Below, in pieces: positions 12,497-24,779 of a stretch of 64,000 nucleotides of DNA. The notes below the pieces were generated by a model. The model saw only the letters and a program-made list of their open reading frames with translations, ran no database searches and was not told the DNA's origin. The first letter of the stretch is position 1. Every line of letters starts with the position of its first letter. This DNA comes from Amaranthus tricolor (lineage: Eukaryota > Streptophyta > Magnoliopsida > Caryophyllales > Amaranthaceae). Location of the stretch: positions 11,004,895-11,068,894 of the forward strand of contig NC_080053.1 of the NCBI RefSeq assembly GCF_026212465.1, in the 5' to 3' direction. Position numbers and translations under genes: made by a program.

Positions 12497-12665
12497 TGTT
12501 AGAAAGTCCTTTAAACTTCCTTCATCTGTTAGGAATATCAATCACCTCCAATTTATTAGTATAATTGGGGGCTGTAATTAGAAGCAATCTGTGTATAAAT
12601 ATTGTTGCAATTATCTCATGGAATATACAAGAATATACAAGAATTACTCTGTTATTTTTTATTCT
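12497..12665 (+). repeat. 5' LTR of Copia 2
   Basis: 169 bp, starts TGTTAGAAAG and ends ATTCT directly before the primer-binding site. Four substitutions from the 3' LTR. Confidence 0.95.
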
Positions 12666-12726
12666 TGGTATCAGAGCAAGGTTCCGATCTCCGGCGACCG
12701 GCAACCTATAAAACTCATCATCTACC

Positions 12727-14196
12727 ATGGAACCTGATAACAAAGCTATTATTCAAAACCCGGTAACCATGGAAGATTTAATGCAACTGTTTACACAGTT
12801 AAACACCAAAAAATCCACCACAGAAACTCAGAATTTCCAACCAATTCAAATTCCAGAAAAATTGAATCACAAAAATTTCACAAAATGGGCAAAGCTAATG
12901 CAACTGGAACTCGGCGGTAGGGAAAGGCTCAACCACATCATAGCCTCCCCGCCAAGCCAAGAGGATCCAGATTACATAAAATGGTCACAACGGGATTCAT
13001 TAGTAATCTCGTGGATAGATGGAAACATAGATCCAGAATTGCAAAATCAATTTCTGGATTACCCTACCGCAAGAGACTTGTGGAAAGGGATCGAAACACT
13101 ATACGGAGGGACCAAAGACGGACTCCAAGTTTTTGACCTTATGGTTAAAGCAAACAAAATTCAGCAAGGAGAAGATCCAATTGAAGTATACTACAGCAAA
13201 CTTACTGGAATCTGGAAGGAGATTGACAGACGTTCACCGAATCCGATGAACAGTCCAGAAGACAAAACGACTTACAATCGAATAACCCAGCAAAACCGAT
13301 TGTATCAGTTCTTAGCAGGGGTAGATGAAACTCTTGATAAGGATCGACGGGATATTCTCAATCGAGAACCTCTTCCAACACCGGAGGAGGCGTTCGCGAT
13401 AATAAGGAGAGAGATAAACCGGCGAGGGATTATGAGCACCGAACCACCAAAACCCTCACAAATGGAATCATCGGGAATTGGTGGTGGGTTTGCTGTGAGA
13501 GGAAGAACGGAGAAACCCAGTTTCCGTCGAGATGATGAGAAATCGGGACTCAGATGCACCCATTGTGGGGGTGCGAGACACACCAAGAAGGGATGTTTCG
13601 AGATTATCGGCTACCCAGAATGGTGGGGAGATCGAAAGAAGAAAGGAGAGAGAAGGAGCACGGCGGCCGTGGGTACCAGTGAGGTACCAGCAGCTGGCGG
13701 AGAACACAGAGGAACAGCAGGCGGCCGTGGATCCTCTGCGTCAGGTATGACAGAGAAAACGAAGGAGGAAGGTATGGTTTATGAGTTTCAAGATTTATAT
13801 TTATATGGCTCAAGTTCTCATTTATGCTATAATCCCACTTGTCAAAATAAGTACTCTAGCTCATTCCCTTTATGGCCCAATACAAATCTCAAGCCTATCT
13901 CACAAACCGTGAAACATGAAAATAATGAAACAGACTCATACCATGTAGGACTATTTTGTAAACCGAACAAAAATACCAGATGGATTTTTGATTGTGGAGC
14001 AACTGACACTATAACGTTTGATGCCAGTGACCTTGAAACTATTCTCCCACCAGAAAAAAATCATGTACAAACAACCAATGGAGAGGTAATTAAAACAGAG
14101 GGGTCGGGTGTTGTCAAAATTTCGGATAACATCAAATTACCAAATTGCCTTTTCATACCAGACTTATCCCACAAATTACTTTCCGTTAACAATTGA
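12727..14196 (+). pseudogene. Copia 2 gag and protease (5' part of split polyprotein)
   Basis: An open frame of 489 codons starts at ATG 12727 (MEPDNKAIIQNPVT). The gag domain spans residues about 50-230. The CCHC knuckle CTHCGGARHTKKGC is near residue 278, and the protease motif WIFDCGATDT near residue 418, followed by LPNCLFIPDLSHKLLS. The frame ends at a stop just inside the CACTA junction. Polyprotein sequence resumes after 17450, so the insertion splits one gene between the protease and pre-integrase regions. Confidence 0.93.
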
Positions 14197-14224
14197 CAAA
14201 CACTAGTGGAAAAAACGTCGTTTC

Positions 14225-14462
14225 TGCGGTTTTTTTTGCCATTATTTGCTGCGGTTTTGGCCCCCAGCAATAGTGATAGCAGCAAATGTCCTTTTTTAAA
14301 TGCTGCGGTTCAAAACCGCAGCAAATAAGGGCATTATTTGCTGCGGTCATGGGCAAAAACCGCAGCAAATAAGGAGGGTTATTTGCTGCGATCAGGGGCA
14401 AAACCGCAGCAAATAAGTGGGGCATTATTTGCTGCGGTCAAGGGCAAAACCGCAGCAAATAC
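14225..14462. repeat. CACTA left subterminal repeats
   Basis: Repeated TTTGCTGCGG and inverse CCGCAGCAAA units, often paired as short hairpins around GGGCAAAACC-type loops. In CACTA elements such arrays are transposase-binding sites (family knowledge). Confidence 0.85.
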
Positions 14463-14619
14463 CTCTCTTTTTTTTTCTTTTTCCGTTTTATCCTTATAAT
14501 AATGCAATAATAATACAATGTAATAACAGTGATTAATCCAATGATAATCACAGATAATCAACATTAATCTCTTTGTAATAATAAACTCTCGCTCGTATAT
14601 ATAATATAATATCATGTAC

Positions 14620-14743
<124 letters not shown>

Positions 14744-14852
14744 TAAAGTATAAAAAATAATCTATACTAATTACAATTTATCAAGGAAAAATAATCCCGA
14801 GTTCTGTGAACAATTATTCACATCAGCTATAGAGATATATGCTATATGTCCT

Positions 14853-16541
14853 TTAAGATTCTACCATTTCCAACTTTACATGAGGTCCATCTATCTTGTA
14901 ACTCCAATACCAGCTTCCCGTATCTTTCTTTGCATCTTCGATGGGTTCTAATTGCATTGATACACCTACAATTCAGCGGATATCACATCATTCGTATTTC
15001 CAAAATACGTAACAAAATCAGCTGGAAATTCCAATGCATCAATCAGCAATTATATAAGTGTTTCCACAAACCTGGATTTGTTGAGGTAACCTTCAACCTA
15101 CAACCATCAGGAACCTCAAAAACATGATTCCCCTGCATCACAGACAATCACCTTATAAGAACCCACTTAACAAAACTAGCAAGTGACTGTGTATAATGCA
15201 ACTACAGGGTCTGCATCAGATAGACGTTGTAAGATGTTATTTAAGGAAATGCGAGGATCTATAAAATCAATGAAATGCATTGGAATTAGTCATACTATCT
15301 GATGTAACTTCATCTACATAAGCCTTAATGTGATACAACTACAGTAAAGCCAAATGCCTAATATTATAGAAATTAGAAGCAATTGAGCCAACAATTATCT
15401 CATACAGAGTAGCAACTACTCCAGTTCAAAGAAAAACTTGGGGCAAGGAAGTAAACTTTCAAATATGAATCTAAGGCACACAGAAAATATCTTGAAGACT
15501 GACTGTTTCTCATCAGTTATAAATAGGATGCTTCCATAACTGATAGAAGGTCCACTATACTAACAAGTTGCTGTTAACATCCAAGAGTTGGCACAGTCTG
15601 ACTAGAATAAGCATAGTTTAGGATATAAGCGGTGATGATAAAGAATCTTCATCTTGTACTCCTCAAATTTAATGTTAAGAGGTAACCTTTCTAGTTTTAT
15701 CTTTAGTTGTCCAGCCAATTTCATCATTAATTTTCTCAACCTTTATTTGGAAAGCAAATGCTTAACTTTGTAATATGTTTGCTTTTTTTTAGTGAATTAG
15801 TGTATCACTAAATAGATTCTTAATTTGAAAAACTAAAATACTAAGTTGTTAGCTAGGTCTATATTTAAAACATCAGTAGACCCCAAGAGAGTACCCCATG
15901 ACAACGCTAAAGTTTAGACTGTCGGTGTGTTCTGCTTGTTTGTGGTTCTCGCACTTACAATCATGAGTTATGACAAAAGTAAGAATATTGTTCATGATAC
16001 GCACACATACTTTATGACAATTTTCATAAAAATATTGATGTCTAGTAATTCACCTCAAGAGTAACATCAGTAGCCTCAAATTAAGCATTTCCATGCAGCA
16101 TAATCTTCAAACACTCATCTCGATGAATCTCATGCCTCCAGAAGATATTTCCTTCAGATTCCCAGTCAATTCCTTTGTTCAGTACCCTGACGTTCTGCAA
16201 CTTACACCTTGCACATCTACAGAAACATAAAATACTTGAGCTGAAGTTGTACCCTTATGTAATATAGACGGCAATAGAACGGGTTTGAAAATAACCTGTG
16301 ACCATACTCTAATACAGGTTCCCCACTTTCATCAGTCCCCATAGCAGCCATCACATTTTCAGCAATAATGATCATGCTGCCATCAAGCTAAAAGAGGGCA
16401 CCAAAGTCAGCTTCAAGAATTAAAAGTGCCCAAGACATTTTACTAGTTTCCTTTTATATTTTCTACCTGAACGTCTTTCCAGAAGAATTTGGCAACCTCA
16501 ATTTGCAACTCTGAGCCCTTGGAGATGGAACCTCCGTGAAA
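14853..16541 (-). pseudogene. Captured 3' part of a host gene (five exons), resembling plastid UDP-glucose pyrophosphorylase UGP3 C-terminus
   Basis: Five exons on the minus strand, each with AG acceptor and, except the last, GT donor: 16541-16467, 16387-16296, 16216-16054, 15132-15072, 14965-14853. They sum to 504 nt in one continuous frame ending in TAA at 14853. Readable segments include FHGGSISKGSELQIEVAKFF, LDGSMIIIAENVMAAMGTDE, CARCKLQNVRVLNKGIDWES, GNHVFEVPDGCRLKVTS and KKDTGSWYWSYKIDGP. One nonsense codon (TAA near 16081, where GAA is likely) breaks it. Introns are kept, so capture was at the DNA level. The assignment to the UGP3-type plastid uridylyltransferase tail is from memory of the family and is tentative; that it is a real multi-exon host gene fragment is well supported by the phases. 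The start of the gene is absent. Confidence 0.75.
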
Positions 16542-17189
16542 CTGGAAAAGAGGTCAAAGTGGAGCCATCATTAGGAGAGATGGATTTTTCGACTGGTGGA
16601 TTTGTCCAACACTTTAAAAACACTTTATTTTGGGGACAAGGATTGCAATTCAAGTAATTATCTACCAAACAAATGAGATTGGCTACATGAAACAAGATTT
16701 AAACCTAACTTACAAAATCAAAATGAAAAGGATACCTTGAATTTCGTGGGTTTTGGTGGGTTGTGTATAACCTATACAATGAAAAAAAATTAGTATAAAA
16801 AAACTAAATCCCTAAAACATAATGACGTTGAAGAATTTAAATTAAGCTTGAAAAAATAATACCTTGAAGAACAATACAAGAATGTTCGATAATGAAGTTT
16901 GAAGTTTGAAGAATGTTTTGAAGAATGTTCGATGTTTGAAGTTTGATAATGAACAAGAGAAGTTTGAGGGAATTCTGGAATGGAACGGCTGTTTGAAGAA
17001 GATGATGATGTTCGATGTTTGAAGAAGTCTGAAAAGTTTGAAGAAGTTTGATAATGTTCGATGTTTTTTCAATGAAGAAGATGATGAAGTTTGATGAAGA
17101 TGAAGTTTGAAGAAACTGCTGTTTGCGTGCGTTTGTTTGTGGTAAACTGGTAATGAAACAAAAGCTTAAGGGTTTTATATTATGAACCC

Positions 17190-17430
17190 TATTTGCTGCG
17201 GTCAATAGGATAAACCACAGCAATTAATGCGTATAAACAGAAGCTTAAGAAATTGCAAGCTATATTTGCTGCGGGCATGAAACAAACTGCAGCAATTGAA
17301 GGTGCACATGTGTATTTGCTGCGGTCAAGGCACAAAACCGCAGCAATTAAGGGTTCTTTTTTTTTCTAATTCTTTTTTCTAGTTATTGCTGCGTATATAC
17401 AAAAACCGCAGCAAATGATAAGCAGCAAAT
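17190..17430. repeat. CACTA right subterminal repeats
   Basis: The same TTTGCTGCGG and CCGCAGCAA(A/T) units as at the left end, more degenerate and more widely spaced. Confidence 0.85.
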
Positions 17431-17452
17431 ACGTTTTTTTCCACTAGTGAAA

Positions 17453-20400
17453 GGATTTAAACTGTATTGTTAACATGAATTCTTCTGGTTGTACTTTTCA
17501 GGATGCTCGGACAGGGGAGATTATTGGGCATGGTACTGAGGAGGGTGGACTATATTATGTTACTCAGATGCCTCACCAGGGTAAAGCAACGCTTGTTCGC
17601 AGGACGATTGAACAATAGCTTTAGATGTGGCATAAGCGACTAGGTCATCCGTCATTAGGATACCTTAAGAAACTCTTCCCTAATCTTTCTAGTTCAAATG
17701 TTCCTTTTGATTGCGAAGCTTGTATTCTTGCTAAGAGTCATAGACATTTTTATCCGAACAGTGATAGTAGAACTGATAAACCATTTGTTTTAATTCATTC
17801 GGATGCGTGGGGACCAGCTCCTGGGTTCAATAATCATGGTTTTTTATATTATGTTACATTTATTGATGATTGCACTAGAATGAGTTGGGTGTATTTCCTT
17901 AGAAACAAGTCTGATGTCTATAAGACTTTTGTCTCTTTCTATAAAATGGCACAAACACAATTTCAAACCCAAATTAGAATTCTTCGATCTGATAATGGTA
18001 CTGAGTATAAGAATATCGACATGAACCTTTTTAATGACACAAATGGCCTTATCCACCAAACCACATGTCGTGATACCCCACAAAAAAACGGGGTAGCAGA
18101 AAGGAAAAACCGAACTCTGTTGGAAATGACCCGGGCCATGATGATAGATACCGCTGTTCCTGCTTATTACTGGCCTGAAGCCATCTCCACAGCCACCTAT
18201 CTTACCAATCGCCTTCCTACAAATAGCCTAAATTTTTCTACCCCGTTAGATACCCTAAAAACTCATGTCAATATTCCTTCTACTCATTCATTACCACCTC
18301 GAGTCTTTGGTTGTGTTGTGTATGTTCATTTGCCTAAACGAGAAAGAAATAAACTTGAACCACGGGCTGTTAAGTGTGTCTTTGTGGGATATGGGACTAC
18401 TCAAAAGGGATACCGCTATTTCAACCCAGTTACTAAACGGTTATATACTACCATGGATTGTGATTTTGTTGAAACACAATTCTATTACCACCACCTTCGA
18501 TCTAAGGGGGAGAGCCCTAATGAGGATATAGATCTAAGTTGGTTAGTCTACCCAGAACTGAGTGATCTCGACCCAAAAGAACAAGTAGGCGATACCACGA
18601 AGGCAACTGATAACATTATACAGTCCGATTTCAACAATATCGTGCCTGATTCAACCGTGTCTGAGTCTCCAGTTCAGAAAGACATTGAGGTATGTACTTC
18701 AGACTTGAGCCATATTAATGAATCTTGGACACCTGAACCTGCTGATATACCTTCTGACAGTGAAAATGTAGATTCTGCTGATATGTCTTCTGAAAGGGAA
18801 AATGTAGAATCACACACAGATCAATCAATGGGTTCTAGGTATGAACTGCCACCAAGGAGCACAAGGGGAATTCCCCCAAAGAGGTATGATCCAGAGTTTG
18901 AATCTCAACGGTCAAAATATCCTATGAACAAGGCAGGGGAAGGTAACTTGTCTATACAAGCAAAAACCTTCAATACAGCTCTTTACTCAGAAGGCATTCC
19001 CAACACAACAAAAGAGGCATTGAGGAGTGAAAATTGGAGATCAGCCATGGAAGAATAGATAAATGCACTAATCCGGAACAACACTTGGGAAAAGTGCACA
19101 TTACCCACTAGAAAAAAACCTGTTGGCTGCAAGTGGGTCTTTACAATTAAGCACAGAGCAGATGGCAGCATTGAGAGATATAAGGCAAGGCTGGTAGCAA
19201 AAGGATACACACAGACTCATGGGATAGACTACGATAAGACCTTCTCTCCAGTAGCAAACTTCAACACCATTAGAGTTCTTTTCTCGATTGCAACAAACAG
19301 AGATTGGCCCTTATATCAATTCGATGTAAAGAATGAATTTCTTCATGGAGACCTGACCAATGAGGTATATATGGAAGCCCCACCAGGATTCTCGCATGGT
19401 TTTGGTAAAGGTGAAGGGTGCAGACTGAAAAAAGCTCTGTATGGGTTAAAGCAGTCACCGAGGGCATGGTTTGGAAGGTTCACTATGGCAATGAAGAAAT
19501 TCGGTTACAAACAGAGCAATGCAGATCACACCCTGTTTCTAAAGAGAAGAGGCACGAGAGTAACCTGTCTTATCATATATGTTGATGATATGATTGTAAC
19601 AGGAGATGACAAAGAAGAAACAGAACAGTTGAAGAATAAGCTGTTCAAAGAGTTTGAAATGAAAAATCTCGGAAGTCTGAAATATTTTCTGGGAATTAAG
19701 TGCTTAGATCAAAAAAGGGTATTTTTATATCACAGAGGAAATACATCTTAGACTTCTTGACAGAAATAGGTATGATAGACTGCAAACCAGCTGATACTCC
19801 TATGGTGATGAATCATAGACTCCAGATCCTTGAAGATGCTGAGTTGATAAACCAAATTCAGTATCAGAAGCTTGTTGGGAAACTAATATACTTGTCTCAT
19901 ACCCGACCAGATTTAGCCTATGTTGTGGGAGTGGTTAGTAGGTCCATGCACAAGCCTCAAAAACAGCATCTTGATGCTGTATACCGAATTCTGCGATATT
20001 TGAAGGGAATTGCTGGAAAAGGGGTTTTGTATAGAAATCATGGACACCTAAATCTACATGCCTTCACAGATGCAGATTGGGGAGCAGACCGTGATAGTAG
20101 GAAATCTACTTCTGGTTACTTCACCCTTGTGGGTGGGAACTTAGTCTCCTGGAAGAGCAAACTACAAAAGGTAGTAGCTATGTCCAGTGCTGAAACAGAA
20201 TTCAGGGGAATTGCAAAAGGTATCACTGAAGTTCTTTGGCTCAGGAAACTCTTGAAGGAACTTGGGTATACACCTGAGAAAAGTTGTGAGTTGTACTGTG
20301 ATAATATGGCAGCCATACGAATATCTGAGAATCCTGTGCAACATGACCGAACTAAACATGTAGAGATAGACAGACATTTCATTAAAGATCATCTAAACGG

Positions 20401-20539
20401 GAAAATAATAACTCTACCCTTTGTTCGGTCAGAAGACCAACTAGCTGATATTCTAACAAAAGCTGTTTCCACACAAGTATTTGATCAAGTATTGAGCAAG
20501 TTGGATGTTAGGGATGCTACCATTCAACTTGAGGGGGAG
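17453..20539 (+). pseudogene. Copia 2 pol (integrase, RT, RNase H), few defects
   Basis: Sequence resumes after the CACTA element with the end of protease and pre-integrase (WHKRLGHPSLGYLKKLF). Integrase covers 17760-18350 (FIDDCTRMSW, TPQKNGVAERKNRT). Reverse transcriptase covers about 19110-19700 (KARLVAKGYTQTHG, FDVKNEFLHGDL, IIYVDDMIVTGDD). RNase H covers 19790-20530 (DADWGADRDSRKSTSGYF, CDNMAAIRISENPVQHD). Defects are stops at 17616, 17622 and 19056 (all TAG) and a frameshift near 19700-19750. The three TAGs each fit a CAG to TAG change. It is less decayed than Copia 1. Confidence 0.92.
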
Positions 20540-20708
20540 TGTTAGAAAGTCCTTTAAACTTCCTTCATCTGTTAGGAATATCAATCACCTCCAATTTATT
20601 AGTGTAATTGGGGGCTGTAATTAGAAGCAATCTGTGTATAAATATTGTTGCAATTATCTCGTAGAATACACAAGAATATACAAGAATTACTCTGTTATTT
20701 TTTATTCT
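20540..20708 (+). repeat. 3' LTR of Copia 2
   Basis: 169 bp, follows the polypurine tract GAGGGGGAG, and is followed by target duplication TTGTA. Differs from the 5' LTR at four transitions. Confidence 0.95.
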
Positions 20709-20815
20709 TTGTAAAGAAAGCATGAACATGGAGCCATTGACGGTCTCTTGTATATTGTGTGTTGTTTTTTTATCATAGATTCCATTATCATGTGCCATTA
20801 ACGGCCTCTTGTATA

Positions 20816-21047
20816 CTCCTTCCCATTCATTTGAGTTGTCCCATTTAGTTTTGACACACTATCCAGTGTACTAATTCAAATTAAAAATTATAAAAATTTG
20901 ATGTTAATAAAATTTACATTGAGACAAATCATACAAGATCCCATGACTACATTTTGATGTCTAGATTAAAAATAAAATACAAATTAAGAGTGATCGATGA
21001 ATAGTGTCCAAAAACTAAATAGGACAACTCAAATGAATCGGAGGGAG
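20816..21047. mobile_element. Stowaway-like MITE (232 bp)
   Basis: Terminal inverted repeats CTCCTTCCCATTCATTTGAG and, at the right, the inverse beginning CTCCCTCCGATTCATTTGAG, both continuing into a TTGTCC(C/T)A block, flanked by TA on each side. Size, ends and TA target fit Stowaway (Tc1/mariner). It ends seven bases before the acceptor dinucleotide-exon boundary of the OXA1-like pseudogene. Confidence 0.9.
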
Positions 21048-21055
21048 TATTGCAG

Positions 21056-22260
21056 AAACGGTGTTACTCCATTTAGTCCACTTAAGGGACTACTCATTCA
21101 AGGTCCGGTCTTCACGAGTTTTTTCTTTGCTATAAGTTGAAGGTGATGATTTAATATTTGCCGGTGTGTTTGGGTTGCTATTGGTAGTTTAATATCAGAA
21201 CTATTTGTATACAGATAACAAACATGGCAGAGAACGTTCCGTCGTTTAACAATGGTGGAGCTTTATGGCTTACTGATCTTACGAATCCTGATGCTACGTA
21301 CATCTTACCTGTTTTGACGGCAATGACATTTCTCATTACTGTGGAGGTAGTAAATCTGATTTTTTGAGATTTATACATGATCAATCTACATCCCATATCA
21401 TCATCGTGTATTTTTGATCAGTTCACTTTCTGCGTTGCCTTTTAATTCACTAAATACTACATCTATGGCTCGTCTCAGTGCAATATGCAGGACGGACTGG
21501 AAGGCAATCCGGTTGGCAATGTCATGAAAAAGTATTCACGAGTCTTAGCTATTCTCTTTGTTCCATTAACAATGAATTTGTAGAAGCTACTTGCATTAGT
21601 GAGATGCTATTTAATAATTACTGTGGATAGTGTCTAATTACAGAGTAGATAGTGTCTTATAGTGTACTTTTTGTGTGGCAATTCCAGCCCTTTTGGTTAT
21701 CGGTACTAATTGGTGGTAATGAGAATGATTTGTATTGTAAATTTTCATTATATGTATTATGTGATTTCCATGGTAATGAAAGTTAAATAAAAAGTTTTTT
21801 TTTTTTAATAATTTTCCATAACCAACTAATACGATATTTTCAAATGGTAATACATTGAAATAAATTTTGTGTAGAAAATGAGATTGTTGAAGGAGAAATT
21901 TGTCGAGAGATATTTCTACCAAAATTACACTAATTTTTCATTACCATTTCCATTATTTAGTACCGATTATTAAACGAGCCATTCAAGTTTATTTTAGTCT
22001 AGAAGAGGGCCATCGATCCATTGGATTTTACAGATTGTTCATGTTGTGAGCCTTCTACTATTAGACATTGATTCTCAAAAAATTTTAAAAATAAAAACTT
22101 TTTCTCATAAGTATACACCTGTTTGAGCTGAGTTTTAGTGTTGGAGATTATACTTGATTAAGCATTTACAATGTGGATAATTTTTTTTGTTTTCTTTCAC
22201 GTTCGTGCAGGATATATTTTTATTGGATCACTTCTATTAATTCCTTCTCTGATCTTGACA
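21056..22260 (+). pseudogene. OXA1: OXA1-type mitochondrial inner-membrane insertase, 5'-truncated and decayed
   Basis: OXA1/YidC-family proteins insert proteins into the inner mitochondrial membrane. Four exon-like pieces in order: 21056 to about 21136 (GVTPFSPLKGLLIQGPVF, after TTGCAG); 21215-21346 (NMAENVPSFNNGGALWLTDL, then TYILPVLTAMTFLITVE, GT donor); 21479 to about 21580 (CNMQDGLEGNPVGNVMKKYS, then LFVPLTMNL); and about 22211-22260 (YWITS, with a codon-sized insertion). No upstream exons for the presequence and first membrane segment were found. The first donor site looks damaged, and the third piece runs into TAG where more membrane-segment sequence is expected. Each block aligns well with plant OXA1 as I know the family, so identity is solid although the copy is not functional. 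It lies just downstream of Copia 2 and the Stowaway MITE. Confidence 0.85.
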
Positions 22261-22299
22261 ATCTTTGTTGATTTGATAGTTTCAGTTGTTAAATTTGTA

Positions 22300-24420
22300 G
22301 GATACTACAATAAATAGGGCTTCATTGAAAAACATAATTCCTTTCTTGATTGATTTTATGATTCGTGTTTATTGCTTGCTTGTGCAGTTTCTGGAGGCTT
22401 TTATAAACAAATACTTGACATCGTTCAATAGGAATGAGTACCTCCATTTGGCTTCAGTTCTAAATGAGTCTCATTAATCTCTTGTTTGCGTTTTATTCTT
22501 GATGTTTTCTCTATATCTAGTTATTTAATTCTAGGTTTTATGCATTTTATCTATTTAATTTTTCTCAATTTTGCCTCATTTTGTTTCGATTCAGAGTAAT
22601 TCTAACGTTGTGACCAGTTTTGGGTTTGAATCTTGATGTTGTAGCATCTCAATGTCATCCTGTATCAACTTGTTTCTGTTGCTTTACAATCCTCACATTG
22701 CAGTTGTTTGGAATCCTTAGTGACACATCAATAACAGGCACAACTGGATTCACGTTAGAAGCTACATCAACAGGCAACAACATGTCAGCTGGTGATCTTA
22801 GAATGTTTGGCTTGTCAATCACCCAGGTTCTTGTTGCGTCTTTTTCTATATCAACTGGATCAGAGCAGGAGGTACCACTGGCACTACCCTTCTTGTTGCA
22901 TGTAAAATGTTCCCCCAACAATTTACAACTAAATTGATGAGAATACATCTTGTCGTCTCTAATTTGTATTAATATTGTGGGGATTAATTTAACAAATTCC
23001 ATCTATTGTCGTTTCTAATTAAATCGAAGTGTTCAACGTCAGAATTTGTATTTTCATGTCTAATGATTTGGAGTGTTGGAAAATTCTGGACAAAACCATC
23101 CACCAAAATTGCTGAAAGATGTTTGTGGGGATTTCTTTAACATATTTATATTATGTTGTATGTTAACCCAACTTGTTTATCAATTCCTAGAGTTTGTCTT
23201 TTGTAATGCATATTGATTCGTTTGACGTATTATCTTGTTTTTCAATGAAGAATTGTGTCTAACAGAATATTTGAACTAAGAGATTTGAAGATTATTTTTC
23301 GCGATCATTTAATTTATTGTTTTTTCATGAAATTTGAAATACGCAAGCTATTATCATAAAACGCAATAGTGTAAAAGAAGAATTTGAACAAATTACAAGC
23401 GCGGAAAGATATAATTATAATTCTAAAATAACCTAATACAAACTCTAAGAAATTAAACTTATAAAAGATATAAGACCGAACTTGCACTTCAAACTATAAA
23501 GTTTTTCTAAAAGTTGTCATTTAGAGTGTATAATGGTTTAAAGAATTAAATAAATAAATATCTTAAAACTTGCAAAGGAGTCGAGTGGGGTCGATTTCGG
23601 GAGTCGGAAAAATTTGGACAAGATCTTGTACAAACCAGTCGACCCTCGACTGGTGTGGGTCGATTCGATTGGTTTGGTCGACTGGCACCAGTTGAGCAAC
23701 TGGTTTATACCTGATGCTTGGCGCGATTTTTCGCAAATTAATTTATTCCGTCATTGTTAATATATATTAACTTTCTACGATTTATGTTATTAAATAGATT
23801 GTATAATGATGGGATGGATTGATTTATGAACTACATTTGTTCATGAATTGATGTACCATTTCATGAAGTGTCATATCTCTACATGAATGTTTGTTAGTAC
23901 TTTTATAAATATAAAAGGTGTTGGGGTTATTTCCTACATGCAATTTCTGATTTTTTCTTCCTCTCTTACACTTTACATTAAAGTACTTGCAATCATTTAT
24001 ATAATTTTATGTCTTCTTCATTCATCTAAGTTTCCCAACATCATTCTAGTTTCCATGTGCTAGGAATCTTGTGAAATTATTTGTATCTCAAAATATATTT
24101 CTGGTATACATTCTCAAGCACTTAGTAGGGAGGGCATGATGTTTTAGATAGAGTGTCTTGCCTAAAATTTTGTAACAAGTCAATTTAATTTCTTCTTGTT
24201 ACTATGTTCGTGCTAAGAAAATCAGTGAAGACGAAGATTACTTTTGGTGTACAATAAGCAAGGGCTTGAATATGTCATATGTAATTGTTTACTAAGTATA
24301 CATCATTGTTTTTATAAAGTTAATTACTATAAAAACTTGTTTTTTCATAACAATCTAAAACATCATCCTTTTAAGTTACTGCGACAAATCTCAAGGATTT
24401 AAGCACAAAGTTTGTCCAAC
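22300..24420. other. Intergenic AT-rich stretch
   Basis: About 2.1 kb without a supported gene. A region at 22640-23000 is open on the minus strand (about 115 codons, containing DATRTWVIDKP and SLRIPNNCN) and may be an exon relic, but I recognise no family. Around 23580-23700 there is a short GTCGA-rich stretch. Near 23890-24060 the sequence looks like LTR-type regulatory DNA (ATAAATATAAAAGGTG followed by pyrimidine-rich sequence), possibly the lost 5' LTR region of the Copia remnant that follows. Confidence 0.4.
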
Positions 24421-24508
24421 TTAACAAATTTGTTGGGAATGAATTTAAAAGGTAGCAAAAGAAAATTCTTTTTCTCTTGACACCCTAAAGGTTGCTTATA
24501 TGATTAAT

Positions 24509-24779
24509 TGTAATACCCCAGATTTAGCTTGAAAAAGGATTGATAGACTACTCATATCAACAAGGTGCATCTTCTTTTCTAGGGAGCCCATTTGCTAAGA
24601 ACTCCACAGTTAAGCGTGCTTGGTGGGGAGAAATCTTAGGATGGGTGACCTCCTGGGAAGTTTTCCCGGGTGCGCACGAGTGAGGCCAAAGTGCGCTGGA
24701 AAGACCTGTGTTGGTTTGTGGGGCCAGTCTACAGTCTCCATGGGTAGTCACCAGCGGTCCGAGGGGCCGGGGTATTACA
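24509..24779 (+). mobile_element. Cassandra-type solo LTR carrying 5S rRNA-like sequence (271 bp)
   Basis: Begins TGTAATACCCC and ends GGGGTATTACA, inverted tips typical of this TRIM family, and is flanked by the 5-bp duplication TTAAT (24504-24508 and 24780-24784). It contains a long match to plant 5S rRNA (about 24565-24672). No second LTR, primer-binding site or polypurine tract is adjacent, so it is a solo LTR. Confidence 0.93.
24565..24672 (+). other. 5S rRNA-like segment inside Cassandra LTR
   Basis: Contains AACTCCACAGTTAAGCGTGC and TAGGATGGGTGACCTCCTGG, the conserved 3' two thirds of plant 5S rRNA, including the pol III internal control region. The 5' third is divergent. It is a retroelement component, not a 5S gene. 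Confidence 0.9.

Noticed and set aside
24565..24672. A functional 5S rRNA gene
   Set aside because: The 5' third is divergent, and the segment sits inside a 271-bp LTR with exact target duplication, so it belongs to a Cassandra element.
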